Of a stretch of 39,644 nucleotides of DNA, positions 1-7,299 are shown piece after piece; the first letter of the stretch is position 1, and each line of letters opens with the position of its first letter. Under the pieces are notes generated by a model. The model was not told the DNA's origin, ran no database searches, and was given only the letters and a program-made list of their open reading frames with translations. This DNA comes from a virus: the IMG/VR virus record IMGVR_UViG_3300031753_000300, positions 1 to 39,644 of that record, one strand, 5' to 3'. Position numbers and translations under genes: made by a program.

Positions 1-1188
1 ATGGGCGTGGAATCCAAAAGCCGTCGCAGACCCAAGGGTACCGGATCTGTCCAGGAGCTCGCAGGCGGCAAGTGGCGTCTTCGGCTCTTCGTCGGCCTCG
101 ATCCGCTCACCCGATCACCGCGGCAGTTGTCAACAACTGTAGAGGCGAAGAACAAGACCGAGGCCCAGAAGCGCCTACGGGACTGGCAGAGAGAGGTTGC
201 CGATCAGCCGGGCCTACTGGGGACCGCCGCCACGGTGCGGGTAGTCGTCGAGGAGTGGCTCCAGCACTCTGCGGCACGAGGCCGGTCCCCGAAGACGATC
301 CACGAGGCTCGGCGGTCGGCCGAGACGGTGATCTTCCCCACGTTGGGTGATGTGAGGGTCGCAGAGCTCACCCCCCGTCACCTTGACGAGTGGTACCGCC
401 AGCTGGTGACGGGCGAGGGCCGGAAGCGCCCCCTGGCCGCTACGAGCGTGCGCAGGCACCACGCCGTGCTGTCAGCGGCGCTGTCCCAGGCGGTGCGCTG
501 GGGCTGGCTCGAGCGAAACCCGGCCGAGCGGGCCCAGCCACCCGACCTGCCCCAGCGTGCCCTGAGGGTCCCCACGGCCGACGAGGTCCGACTCCTGCTG
601 TCGAGGGCCGCGGCCGGGGACGGCAGATGGGGGATGCTCCTCGCCCTGGCGGTTCTCACCGGGGCCAGACGTGGAGAGATCTGTGCCCTGAGGTGGTCCG
701 ACATCGACGCCGGAACGATCCGGTTCCGAAAGTCGCTCTATCGTGCCGGCGCGGTCCGTGGTGAGAAAGGGACCAAGGGCGGCAAGCAACGATGGGTGGT
801 GGTCGCTCCCGTCGGGATCGCCCTCCTCGACCAGTGGCGAGAACGCTGCGTGGCGCGAGCTGAAGAGGCGGGAGTCGACCTGGTCGACGATGCCTTCGTG
901 GTCTCGACCTTCCCGGACGGCAGTCGCCCCGTCAATCCCGACAGCCTGTCGTCGGCCGTTCACCGTATGTGCGAGGAGCTCGGGATGCCGGACGTCCACC
1001 TTCACTCGCTGCGCCACTTCGCCGCCACAGAGATGATCGGATCCGGAGTCGACCCTCGGAACGCGGCAGAACTCCTAGGCCACGCCGATCCGTCGCTGAC
1101 CCTGGGTGTCTACGCGCACAGCACACCCGATCGACAACGCCAGGCGGCCGAGGTCCTAGGTCGGATCCTGATGCCGGGATCGGACTGA
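1..1188 (+). CDS. int: Tyrosine site-specific recombinase (phage integrase)
   Basis: Catalyses integration and excision of the phage genome by strand exchange through a phosphotyrosine intermediate. The 395-residue protein has the usual three-part layout. An N-terminal arm-binding domain covers about 10-70 (GTGSVQ, KWRLR). A SAM-like core-binding domain covers about 78-175. The catalytic domain follows from about 190. Visible catalytic residues are Arg223 (TGARRGEI), His335 and Arg338 (HSLRH), His361 (LLGHAD) and nucleophile Tyr371 (VYAHS). The reading starts on the first base of the window, so an upstream start cannot be excluded, although the length is normal for the family. It is convergent with the whole structural block. 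No att core is recognisable beside it and no excisionase is visible. Confidence 0.95.
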   Translation: MGVESKSRRRPKGTGSVQELAGGKWRLRLFVGLDPLTRSPRQLSTTVEAKNKTEAQKRLRDWQREVADQPGLLGTAATVRVVVEEWLQHSAARGRSPKTIHEARRSAETVIFPTLGDVRVAELTPRHLDEWYRQLVTGEGRKRPLAATSVRRHHAVLSAALSQAVRWGWLERNPAERAQPPDLPQRALRVPTADEVRLLLSRAAAGDGRWGMLLALAVLTGARRGEICALRWSDIDAGTIRFRKSLYRAGAVRGEKGTKGGKQRWVVVAPVGIALLDQWRERCVARAEEAGVDLVDDAFVVSTFPDGSRPVNPDSLSSAVHRMCEELGMPDVHLHSLRHFAATEMIGSGVDPRNAAELLGHADPSLTLGVYAHSTPDRQRQAAEVLGRILMPGSD

Positions 1189-1253
1189 GCACCCACCATT
1201 CGCCATGAATAAGGTAAGGGCCGCCGGGGGGCCGAAGGGAGGGAAGTTCAGCA

Positions 1254-1730
1254 ATGACCAATCCCGACAGCCCCAGTCGTCACCAGCGCATCCTCGCAAG
1301 ATCGGCGCTGGTCCTGGTAGCAGGCCTCACTATCGCCGCCTGCACCTCCAAGACCACTCCAGCCGTCACGACCACGAGTCAACCTTCATCCCAAGCGACA
1401 GCAGCTCCTCCGGCCTCCGCGGCCAGCACCCCCACCACTTCGCCGGCGGCGGCCGACGTGTCGATCACCAGTTGCGCCCCGGACCCGAGCGACTCGACGC
1501 TCATCGACGTGACGGGCCAGATCGTGAACCACGACACCCAGACCGACGACTACAGCATCACCGTTACCCTGCTGAGCGGGTCGACCCGGGTGGGCGAGGC
1601 GGACGACGTCGAGAACAGCATCACGGCGAACCAGAAGTCGACATGGTCGGCAAGCGGGTCGGCGACGAACGCGACCGGCGCGGTCACCTGCCAGCTCGCC
1701 AGCGTCCAGCGCACTCCGTCGAACCCATAG
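1254..1730 (+). CDS. Small secreted lipoprotein with FxLYD-like beta domain
   Basis: The 158-residue protein has a lipoprotein signal peptide: a basic N-terminus (RHQRILAR), a hydrophobic core and a lipobox LTIAAC with the lipidated Cys at position 30. A Ser/Thr/Pro/Ala-rich spacer (about 31-70) leads to a compact beta domain of about 85 residues (ITSCAPD, DVTGQIVNHD, YSITVTLL). This reads like the FxLYD family of extracellular domains, and two Cys may form a disulfide. The start is set by GGAGGG about 8 nt upstream. It lies just after the integrase on the same strand, outside the lytic operon, where phages often carry lysogenic-conversion (moron) genes. Lipoproteins in this position sometimes block superinfection; that role here is inference only. 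Confidence 0.75.
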   Translation: MTNPDSPSRHQRILARSALVLVAGLTIAACTSKTTPAVTTTSQPSSQATAAPPASAASTPTTSPAAADVSITSCAPDPSDSTLIDVTGQIVNHDTQTDDYSITVTLLSGSTRVGEADDVENSITANQKSTWSASGSATNATGAVTCQLASVQRTPSNP

Positions 1731-1741
1731 ACGCGAAAAAA

Positions 1742-1762
1742 CCCCGGCCTTTCGGGCCGGGG
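1742..1762 (-). terminator. Rho-independent terminator of the minus-strand late operon
   Basis: A perfect 8-bp stem (CCCCGGCC / GGCCGGGG) encloses a 5-nt loop. Six A residues at 1736-1741 become a U-tract after the hairpin only for minus-strand transcripts. It lies between the convergent ends of the lipoprotein gene (1730) and the last minus-strand gene (1785). On the plus strand no T-run follows, so it should act mainly on the late operon. Confidence 0.85.
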
Positions 1763-1784
1763 CGATCGGAAACTTCGTTCGGTC

Positions 1785-2102
1785 TCAGACAGGCACGGTG
1801 ATCAGGGTAACGGTCGAGGTCTTCAGGCCGGCGGCGGGGATGAAGGTGACCACGAGCAGATAGCTATGGCCCACCTCGAGCGCTGAGCCCTGGACCCTCT
1901 GGATTACCGAGTTGCCGGACACCACGGGCGCGTCCGCCAGGGCGATGGCAGTGCTCGGCAGGTCGGTGAGCGTCGACGTCGGCGTGGAGACCGCCTCGCC
2001 CGGCTGGAGGACCCCCGTCATGTCGATCTGCCAGTCCCAGATCTCGGTGGTCGCCTGGACGACCATCGGCGGGACCGTGGCCAGCTTGCCGTAGTTGGTC
2101 AT
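1785..2102 (-). CDS. Fiber-tail adaptor-like small structural protein
   Basis: This 105-residue protein is the last gene of the minus-strand block. It has the compact beta-sandwich pattern seen in small phage fibre-tail adaptor proteins: IWDWQIDMTGVLQPGE, then an alternating strand region (AIALADAPVVSGNSVIQRVQGS), then a C-terminal strand pair (SYLLVVTFIPAAG). Proteins of this kind are usually annotated as phage fibre-tail adaptors or Ig-like tail proteins. The start ATG (2102) overlaps the stop of the repeat-protein gene by 4 nt (ATGA), so the two are translationally coupled and probably act together at the tail tip. The family assignment is by pattern only. Confidence 0.6.
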   Translation of the reverse strand: MTNYGKLATVPPMVVQATTEIWDWQIDMTGVLQPGEAVSTPTSTLTDLPSTAIALADAPVVSGNSVIQRVQGSALEVGHSYLLVVTFIPAAGLKTSTVTLITVPV

Positions 2103-3364
2103 GCGGGCTGTGCCTCCAGAACGGGGCGGGACTGGGCCAGGACGCCGGATGGTCGATCGAGGGCCGCCAGCTGCCCGTCGCGCTGCGCGGCAGAGACCCT
2201 GTCTCGAGGCGAGCCGGCCACAACGGCGGGACGGGACTGGGCCAGGAGAACGAAGGTGGGAACGCTGGCTATCGGGACGAAGACATTCGCCGCGTCGCTC
2301 AGGATCAGCGAGTCGGCACCGTGACCCGGCTGTGCACCGGTGCGCGCCGAGTCTCCCAGTATCAGGGTGTCCCTCAACGCTGCCTGTCTGAAGGCGGCCG
2401 TGGCGCTGTCGGTGAGAACGAGAGCGTTAGCGCTGCTCGAAGGCTGGCGGGTCACCTTCGCGGTGTCGACGATCGAAATGGCGTCCATCGTGTGTGCCGG
2501 TTGCGTGCTGGACCGAACGGTGTCGGCAAGTGTGACGGGATCCGTCGTGTGCCCCGGCTGGGCTGTGAGCCGAGCCGAGTCGGCGAGAGTGAGGGCGTCG
2601 ACACTGCGGGCTGGCTGGCTCCCAAGTCGAGCGGCGTCGGCGAGCTCCAGCAGATCCATCGCGCGGGCCAGTTGCGCCGCGGTCCGGGCGCTGTCCGTCA
2701 GGGTCACTGCATCGGTAGCCTGTGCGGGCTGCAGGGCGACTCTGGCGGTATCCGTAAGGGTTGCGCTGTCCGTGGAATGGGCTGGCTGGGCCGTCGGACG
2801 CGCCGAGTCGGCGACAACGACGAAGTCGGTCGCACGGGCACCCTGCACTGTGGGACGGCCTGAGTCGGTTAGTACGAGAGCGTCCGTGGCGTGGGCCGGT
2901 TGGGTCGTCAAGCGGGCCGTGTCAGTGAGGACGAGGCTGTCGGTGCTCCGGGCCGGTTGCGATGTCAGCCTGGCAGTGTCGGCCACCAAGAGGCTGTCGG
3001 TAGCGTCCGCGGCTTGAGCGGTGGCGCGGGCGCTGTCGGAGATGACCAGGCTGCTCGTGCCGTGCCCCGGCTGGGCTGTGAGCCGAACCGAGTCGGACAC
3101 GATGAGCGTGTCGGTGCAGCGGGCTGGTTGAGCCGTCAGGCGCGCCGAGTCGGTAAGAACCAGGGCGTCGGTGGCACGGGCGCCCTGCATCTTGACCCGA
3201 ACCGTGTCGGACACAACCAGGCTGTCGGTGCTGTGAACCGGTTGAGCGGCGGCGCGGGCGCTGTCGGAGATGACCAGGGCATCGGTGACCGGGAAGACGT
3301 ACGCCTCGTGCAGGTGCGCCGATACATTCGTCGGCGGAGCCGGGACGAACCGCCAGCCGGGCAT
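2099..3364 (-). CDS. Tail-terminal protein built of eighteen 19-residue repeats
   Basis: No named family is recognised for this 421-residue protein. Residues 27-349 are seventeen tandem 19-residue units, plus an eighteenth degenerate unit to about 367. A typical unit is TDALVLTDSARLTAQPARC; the most constant positions are Asp2, Asp8, Arg11 and Gln15. The short N-terminus (FVPAPP) and C-terminus (two LAQSRP motifs at about 377 and 409) are non-repetitive. The start ATG is 1 nt after the stop of the upstream gene, and the adaptor-like gene overlaps its end. Position at the end of the tail module, after lysis, suggests a fibre or appendage shaft in which the repeats form a beta-solenoid or rod. 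Repeat number may vary between relatives. Confidence 0.7.
   Translation of the reverse strand: MPGWRFVPAPPTNVSAHLHEAYVFPVTDALVISDSARAAAQPVHSTDSLVVSDTVRVKMQGARATDALVLTDSARLTAQPARCTDTLIVSDSVRLTAQPGHGTSSLVISDSARATAQAADATDSLLVADTARLTSQPARSTDSLVLTDTARLTTQPAHATDALVLTDSGRPTVQGARATDFVVVADSARPTAQPAHSTDSATLTDTARVALQPAQATDAVTLTDSARTAAQLARAMDLLELADAARLGSQPARSVDALTLADSARLTAQPGHTTDPVTLADTVRSSTQPAHTMDAISIVDTAKVTRQPSSSANALVLTDSATAAFRQAALRDTLILGDSARTGAQPGHGADSLILSDAANVFVPIASVPTFVLLAQSRPAVVAGSPRDRVSAAQRDGQLAALDRPSGVLAQSRPVLEAQPA
2264..3286 (-). repeat. 57-bp tandem coding repeats (18 units)
   Basis: The 19-residue units of the tail-terminal protein correspond to a 57-bp period. The units are diverged at the DNA level but keep phase throughout, with no insertions or deletions between units 1 and 17. 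Regular length with scattered substitutions suggests old duplication followed by selection on the protein, not recent slippage. Confidence 0.85.
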
Positions 3365-3365
3365 C

Positions 3366-4166
3366 TCAGAGTGCTCCAGCTATTGCGAGGCGCTGGTCGG
3401 CAAAGCCGGGGACAAAAAGTCCGCTGTGACGCCGTCGGAGGGACTGGCGCTTAAACCAGTTGGGAACGACCAGTGGGACGAAGGACCGTGGTGAAGCAGT
3501 TGGAGTGAAGGACGGAGGGGCGGCCTTGAAGCTGGCGATCACCATAGACCCGTTATAGGCACCTGGGGCTCCCCCCGTGATGGTCGAGGTGTCGGAGTCG
3601 GCTGAGCTGTTACCCGTGGTGACGCCCCAGCAGAAGTCGTAGATCACGCCGCTCTCGGAGCTGGCGTTCGAGTAGCCGGTTGTGGTGTTGGCCGTGGCTC
3701 CGTTGTTCAGGCTGTCAGCCCCAGTGCCTGACGTGGAGAAAGTGTTGTAGAACATCGTGCAAACAGCAACTAGCTCGCCGGCTCCGGCGTCTGCGGCGGC
3801 GGCGGCGGCTGTGGAGCTCGTCTGGTTGCTGGTCACGAAGCTCGACTCCCCCACCTGATCGAGGGGGGACGAGGTCACGTTGCCAGCGAATTCCCCCACC
3901 TGAGCTATCCATTGGTTGTTTGTGGCCGCAGCGAAGCTGGGGGAGGCATCGCCGCCAGCAGCAATCTTGTAGAACAGCGTCGCGCCATTGTCGTGCTCAG
4001 CCAATGACCAGCCCGTGGGTGTTGACGGGTTTATTCCGTTGCTCCCTACCAGCCAGCAGAGAAGCAGATGGTTCACGGTGGGGGTCTGTCCATATGCTGG
4101 GGTGACTGTCGCGTCGACTGCCCCGACGGAGACAGCCCCAAGGGAGCCGACGAGGGAGTACGACAC
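3366..4166 (-). CDS. Phage tail-associated structural protein
   Basis: This 266-residue protein has a large beta-rich domain (about 1-215) of the type widespread in phage tail and bacterial surface proteins: VNHLLLCWLVG, PTGWSLAEHDNGATLFYKIAAGG, QWIAQVGEFAG, SMVIASFKA. A C-terminal tail (about 216-266) carries PRSFVPLVVPNWFKRQS and a basic stretch, perhaps a linker to another virion part. The GTG start at 4166 lies downstream of a weak AGGA. It belongs to the run of late genes after lysis, with the repeat protein 1 nt downstream. A role in receptor binding or the baseplate periphery is inferred from position; I cannot name a specific family. Confidence 0.65.
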   Translation of the reverse strand: MSYSLVGSLGAVSVGAVDATVTPAYGQTPTVNHLLLCWLVGSNGINPSTPTGWSLAEHDNGATLFYKIAAGGDASPSFAAATNNQWIAQVGEFAGNVTSSPLDQVGESSFVTSNQTSSTAAAAAADAGAGELVAVCTMFYNTFSTSGTGADSLNNGATANTTTGYSNASSESGVIYDFCWGVTTGNSSADSDTSTITGGAPGAYNGSMVIASFKAAPPSFTPTASPRSFVPLVVPNWFKRQSLRRRHSGLFVPGFADQRLAIAGAL

Positions 4167-4186
4167 CTAGTCCTGGCTCAGGACAC

Positions 4187-4492
4187 TCAGCCTGAGAACG
4201 CGGGCCACACGGCGGCCACCGCCGTGTCCACCGCTGCGTCGATCTCCGCGTCCGACAGTGGTCGGATAGCAGCGAGCACCGCTCCCATCTGCACAGCCAC
4301 GGCTAGAGCGAACTGAGGCGTCCAGCCGTTCGGGCTCTGAATCACCTTGTTGGCGAACGCCAGCCGGTTGACGTGGTCCGCGGTCGTCGGGTCCTCAGCG
4401 GCGACGCCGAGGGCGTACTTTACCATCCCCGCCGAGACGGCAGCCTGGAAGGTCGACTCCTGTGCTGCGGCCACGTTGTCGGTGTAGCTCAT
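4187..4492 (-). CDS. Conserved phage protein of unknown function, helical
   Basis: This 101-residue, almost entirely helical protein (MSYTDNVAAAQESTFQAAVSA, EDPTTADHVNRLAFANKVI) resembles small conserved proteins found among tail genes of many siphophages. In those, the sequence AEDPTT.NH..R..FA..V is a recurrent pattern. It has no signal peptide, membrane segment or catalytic motif. The start ATG overlaps the upstream stop by 4 nt (ATGA). A virion or tail-assembly role is likely from context, but I do not recognise a characterised member. Confidence 0.65.
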   Translation of the reverse strand: MSYTDNVAAAQESTFQAAVSAGMVKYALGVAAEDPTTADHVNRLAFANKVIQSPNGWTPQFALAVAVQMGAVLAAIRPLSDAEIDAAVDTAVAAVWPAFSG

Positions 4493-4716
4493 GACACTCC
4501 TTCGATGGCGTTGGCGAGGGCCAGCTCGTAGGTGGCTCCGGTGAATTCCCGCTCTTCTTCGGTCTGTCCGTTGGCCTTAGTCCGAATCACCCAGCGCGCC
4601 GGCGTGTCGCCGGGGTCGGTGCATTGGACATGGGCGAGCTCCGTCTTGGTCCCGTTGTGGCGGCCGCCGAGCTTGTCGTACAGCTGCACCAATAGGTCGT
4701 TCGCGAGCTGCGACAT
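4489..4716 (-). CDS. Small phage protein, unknown function
   Basis: This 75-residue protein of mixed charge has no membrane segment. The sequence (MSQLANDLLVQLYDKLGGRHNG, CTDPGDTPARWVIRTKANGQ, TYELALANAIEGV) suggests a small alpha/beta fold. The start ATG overlaps the upstream stop by 1 nt (TAATG), and its own stop overlaps the next start by 4 nt. I do not recognise the family. Codon use and coupling to both neighbours support a real gene in the tail-tip module. Confidence 0.6.
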   Translation of the reverse strand: MSQLANDLLVQLYDKLGGRHNGTKTELAHVQCTDPGDTPARWVIRTKANGQTEEEREFTGATYELALANAIEGVS

Positions 4717-5183
4717 TAGTTGCCACCCTCTTCGATCTGGATGTTGAGACAGCAGTTGGGGCTCACGCCCGAGGGAGTGATGAGGCGAATGCCCCAGCGG
4801 GATCCACCACCCTTGAGCTTGTACTCCCGCCCGTTGGGCAGAAGAGGCTGGGGGACCCCTCCCCCGATGGGCTGGATGAAGCCCGAGTGGATCGCAGCGA
4901 CAGTCGTAGGCTCGGCGGAAAGAGCCGTCAGGGCGGTACAGGTGGCCGCTACGGGATCGGTGTCGTCCATCACGTCCAGGGTCGCGCTCGTGCCCGCGGG
5001 CGAGCCGAGAGTCGTGACCTTGTAGAGGTCGAATCGGATCGCCGTCAGCGCTGAGCCGGAGTCGAAGGAGATGTCGTCCCCGATGATCTTGGCATTGTTG
5101 GTGACGGGGTTGATCAGCACCATGGACTTGGTGGCCCCGGCCGAGAGGGCCACCGACCCAGTCGAGATCTCGAACCGAGACAC
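4716..5183 (-). CDS. Phage structural protein, beta-rich
   Basis: The 155-residue protein begins FEISTGSVALSAGATKSMVL and continues as alternating beta strands (AIRFDLYKV, SATLDVMDD), ending with NCCLNIQIEEGGN. This is the kind of sequence found in decoration, fibre or tail-collar proteins, without a named family that I can recognise. It starts with GTG 1 nt after the stop of the 369-residue protein gene and ends in a TAATG overlap with the next gene. A virion role is inferred from neighbours and composition. Confidence 0.6.
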   Translation of the reverse strand: MSRFEISTGSVALSAGATKSMVLINPVTNNAKIIGDDISFDSGSALTAIRFDLYKVTTLGSPAGTSATLDVMDDTDPVAATCTALTALSAEPTTVAAIHSGFIQPIGGGVPQPLLPNGREYKLKGGGSRWGIRLITPSGVSPNCCLNIQIEEGGN

Positions 5184-5184
5184 C

Positions 5185-6294
5185 CTATGACGCCGTGATC
5201 GTGTCGGTCACCGTCGCCTGGTCACCGTTGGTCGTGACCGTGAAGCTCCCGGAGAACGACGTCTCGAGCATCATGTTGTCGGTGGTGTCGGACTTGACCG
5301 CCGAGGTGAAGGTGGCCATCGCGTAGAACGTGGTGGCCGAGGCCCCGGTGAAGGTGAATGTCGTCGAGACAGTGAATGCTGCCGAGCCGGCAGAGGCGCT
5401 CGTGTAGGTGAACGTCGCCTGCTTGCGGGCCATGCCGTTGGTCGTGGCCTCGCCCGAGAGGGTGGTGTCGGTGGTGGCCGGGGTGATGTTGGTCGTCGTG
5501 ATGCCCATGTAAAGCCACGGCGGGCTCGCCCACACAATGAAGAATTCGAACCCGGCAACCGGCGTGGTCCCAAGGGCTCCCCCCGCGGTGTACCACTGGT
5601 CGACGGTGAGGACCCCCGCCGCGGTGTTGGAGATGATGTTCCCGTAGACGACGTCGCCGGTCGTCGTGTCCGCCACGTATACCGTTGCCTGGGCATAGGC
5701 GTTCGTGGTCATCGCGGTACCGGTGGTGAAGGTGGTCGCACCGGCGGCGGTGCCCTTGCCATTGAGGGGTGGCGTCGAGGCAGCGGCCGGGGAGCCGCCT
5801 CCCACCATGGCTTCGATCGAGTTGACGCCGACGTTCGTCAGCAGCGCGCTCAGGTCCGGAATGGTGCTCGGGACCCCGGGTGGAAGTGTCCGCATTCCCG
5901 CCCGGCGCCAGTGCGTCTCCTCGTAGAAGTCGGGACGGCCCTCGGGGATCTGGTGGAACTCGCTCAGGAACCGCTGGACCTCGGCGTCGTCGCTCCAAGC
6001 CCAGGAGAACCGCTTGCCGTCTACCAGGTTGGCTGCTAGCGACAACGGGCCGTAGGGATGCGATAGCTGGCTCAGCACCTCGCCACCTTCGTAGTTCGTG
6101 ACACCGTCGTTGCTCATGACGGCGCCCGTCAGGTGCCTGCGCCAGTCCTCGGTATCCACGCCACGCTGGAAGCTGAGCGCATCCGGGATACGCATGTAGG
6201 TGATGACTGGGTGCTTGCCGGGGTCTATCTCGTCCCAGACGGCTTGTGCCTTCGGGGCCAGCTTAGGGACGGGGGTGCCGAGTTCTACCAGCAT
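5185..6294 (-). CDS. Minor tail or fibre protein, two-part
   Basis: The first 150 residues of this 369-residue protein are globular with several Trp and charged patches (VWDEIDPGKHPVITYMRIPDA, FYEETHWRRAG). The remainder is Thr/Ala/Ser-rich beta sequence ending in paired strands (ATFTYTSASAGSAAFTV, SGSFTVTTNGDQATVTDTI). This split, a specific N-terminal attachment region followed by a low-complexity beta C-terminus, is typical of phage fibre-like proteins. AAGGAG lies 9 nt before the ATG. It sits between the lysis cluster and other fibre-type genes. No enzymatic motif is visible and the function is inferred from layout. Confidence 0.6.
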   Translation of the reverse strand: MLVELGTPVPKLAPKAQAVWDEIDPGKHPVITYMRIPDALSFQRGVDTEDWRRHLTGAVMSNDGVTNYEGGEVLSQLSHPYGPLSLAANLVDGKRFSWAWSDDAEVQRFLSEFHQIPEGRPDFYEETHWRRAGMRTLPPGVPSTIPDLSALLTNVGVNSIEAMVGGGSPAAASTPPLNGKGTAAGATTFTTGTAMTTNAYAQATVYVADTTTGDVVYGNIISNTAAGVLTVDQWYTAGGALGTTPVAGFEFFIVWASPPWLYMGITTTNITPATTDTTLSGEATTNGMARKQATFTYTSASAGSAAFTVSTTFTFTGASATTFYAMATFTSAVKSDTTDNMMLETSFSGSFTVTTNGDQATVTDTITAS

Positions 6295-6307
6295 TGTGCG
6301 CTGCTCC

Positions 6308-6865
6308 TTATTCGCCGTGAATCAGGCGGTCGAGGATGAACATGTGGTTGATCTCCCAGTCGGGATCCCCGTGGATCCGCTGGACGAGTCGGATGGCCTT
6401 CGCGACCGTGTCCTCGCTGTGCGCGAACCCGACGTCGCCCGGCTCGGCACCGGCCAGATCGATCTCCTTCGCGCCCGAGGCCTCGAGGGCTCGCTTGGAC
6501 TCGGCCGGGTCCACGGCATAGATATCAGGCCAGTCCCAGAGCCAGCCGCCGTAGCGAAGAGCCTCCGAGCCGAGCGCCGAGCAGATCCACGTGCCGGGCC
6601 TTCGGAATGGGACGTGGAACCAGGCGGGCGTGAGCTCGTCGACGCAGACCGAGACGATCGTGAGATACCCGTATTTGTTCCCCACCCGGCTCCTGGCGAA
6701 GGCAAGTGTCCGGTTCGGGTCCACCTGGGAAGGCGGCCGCAGGATCGTGAGCTGGCCTCCCGGGGCCACTCGATCGAGGGTGCGCGGCTCGTAGCCGGTG
6801 CCGTCAGGCCTGGTGCCGGTAACCCCGTGGGCCTCGGCCTGGATGACGGTCCACAGCGGGCTCAC
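6308..6865 (-). CDS. Papain-like (NlpC/P60, YiiX-type) amidase, apparently circularly permuted
   Basis: This 185-residue protein starts at GTG 6865, overlapping the upstream stop as GTGA, with GGAGG just before. A longer in-frame ORF reaching 7234 overlaps the DUF1003 gene and is rejected. Candidate catalytic residues are Cys95 (WICSAL) and His174 (NHMFI). In phage YiiX-type hydrolases the order is normally GDv..aIR..., then NH.., then E...GV, then ARS.VG..Y, then CS. Here the second half of that series comes first (AEAHGV at about 10, ARSRVGNKYGYL at about 58, Cys95), and the first half (EPGDVGF, AKAIRLVQ, NHMFI) ends the protein. It is probably a peptidase or amidase acting on cell wall or lipid. 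Location after the DUF1003 and lysin genes fits a lysis or wall-processing role. Confidence 0.7.
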   Translation of the reverse strand: MSPLWTVIQAEAHGVTGTRPDGTGYEPRTLDRVAPGGQLTILRPPSQVDPNRTLAFARSRVGNKYGYLTIVSVCVDELTPAWFHVPFRRPGTWICSALGSEALRYGGWLWDWPDIYAVDPAESKRALEASGAKEIDLAGAEPGDVGFAHSEDTVAKAIRLVQRIHGDPDWEINHMFILDRLIHGE

Positions 6866-7299
6866 GGACCTCCCTCTGGCGAGATGCAGACCCTCGAGTG
6901 CACCTCGGCGGTGAGTGCCTCCACGGCTTTCGTCAGCACTGTGTTCTGCCTCAGGAGCTCGCGGGTGTCCTCGCTCACCTCGAGGTGGTGAAGCGCCTGC
7001 TCGGCTGCGACCTGGTCGGCCCGCTTTGCAGCGATGAGGAGGATCGCCGCCTGTAGCCCCGCCATCGTCGACAGCAGCAGGTTCAAAAGGATGTAAGGGT
7101 AGGGGTCGAAGGCGCGGTGGTGCAGGACGCGCGTGATGAGCTCGGTGTTGACGATCGCCCAGAGCACCATCGCGACCAGGAAGCTGATAACGAAGGGCCA
7201 GCTCCCCATCGAGTTGCGCATGTAGTCCGCCCACCGCTCCCCTCGGGTGAGCTGTGAACCGGTGCGCACCGCCGGATGGCGATGCCAGGGGGAGCTCAC
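6862..7299 (-). CDS. DUF1003 family membrane protein
   Basis: The 145-residue protein carries the DUF1003 pattern. After RGERWADYMRNSMGSWPF come two transmembrane helices (VISFLVAMVLWAIVNTELI and ILLNLLLSTMAGLQAAILLIAA) joined by a loop with FDPYPYI. A charged C-terminal helix (ADQVAAEQALHHLEVSEDT) follows. DUF1003 proteins are inner-membrane proteins of unknown function, common in actinobacterial chromosomes and uncommon in phages. I chose GTG 7299, which overlaps the previous stop by 4 nt, because the conserved region before the first helix needs residues upstream of the next Met. The cluster of membrane genes next to the lysin suggests a holin-like role, unproven. Confidence 0.8.
   Translation of the reverse strand: MSSPWHRHPAVRTGSQLTRGERWADYMRNSMGSWPFVISFLVAMVLWAIVNTELITRVLHHRAFDPYPYILLNLLLSTMAGLQAAILLIAAKRADQVAAEQALHHLEVSEDTRELLRQNTVLTKAVEALTAEVHSRVCISPEGGP

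Noticed and set aside
2264-3286. Regular repeats suggesting a CRISPR array
   Set aside because: The 57-bp units are contiguous, diverged and in phase with an open frame, with no unique spacers; they are protein repeats.
6866-7234. N-terminal extension of the amidase gene to 7234
   Set aside because: The added residues are low-complexity Arg/Gly sequence from the opposite reading of the DUF1003 gene; GTG 6865 has the coupled overlap and an SD.
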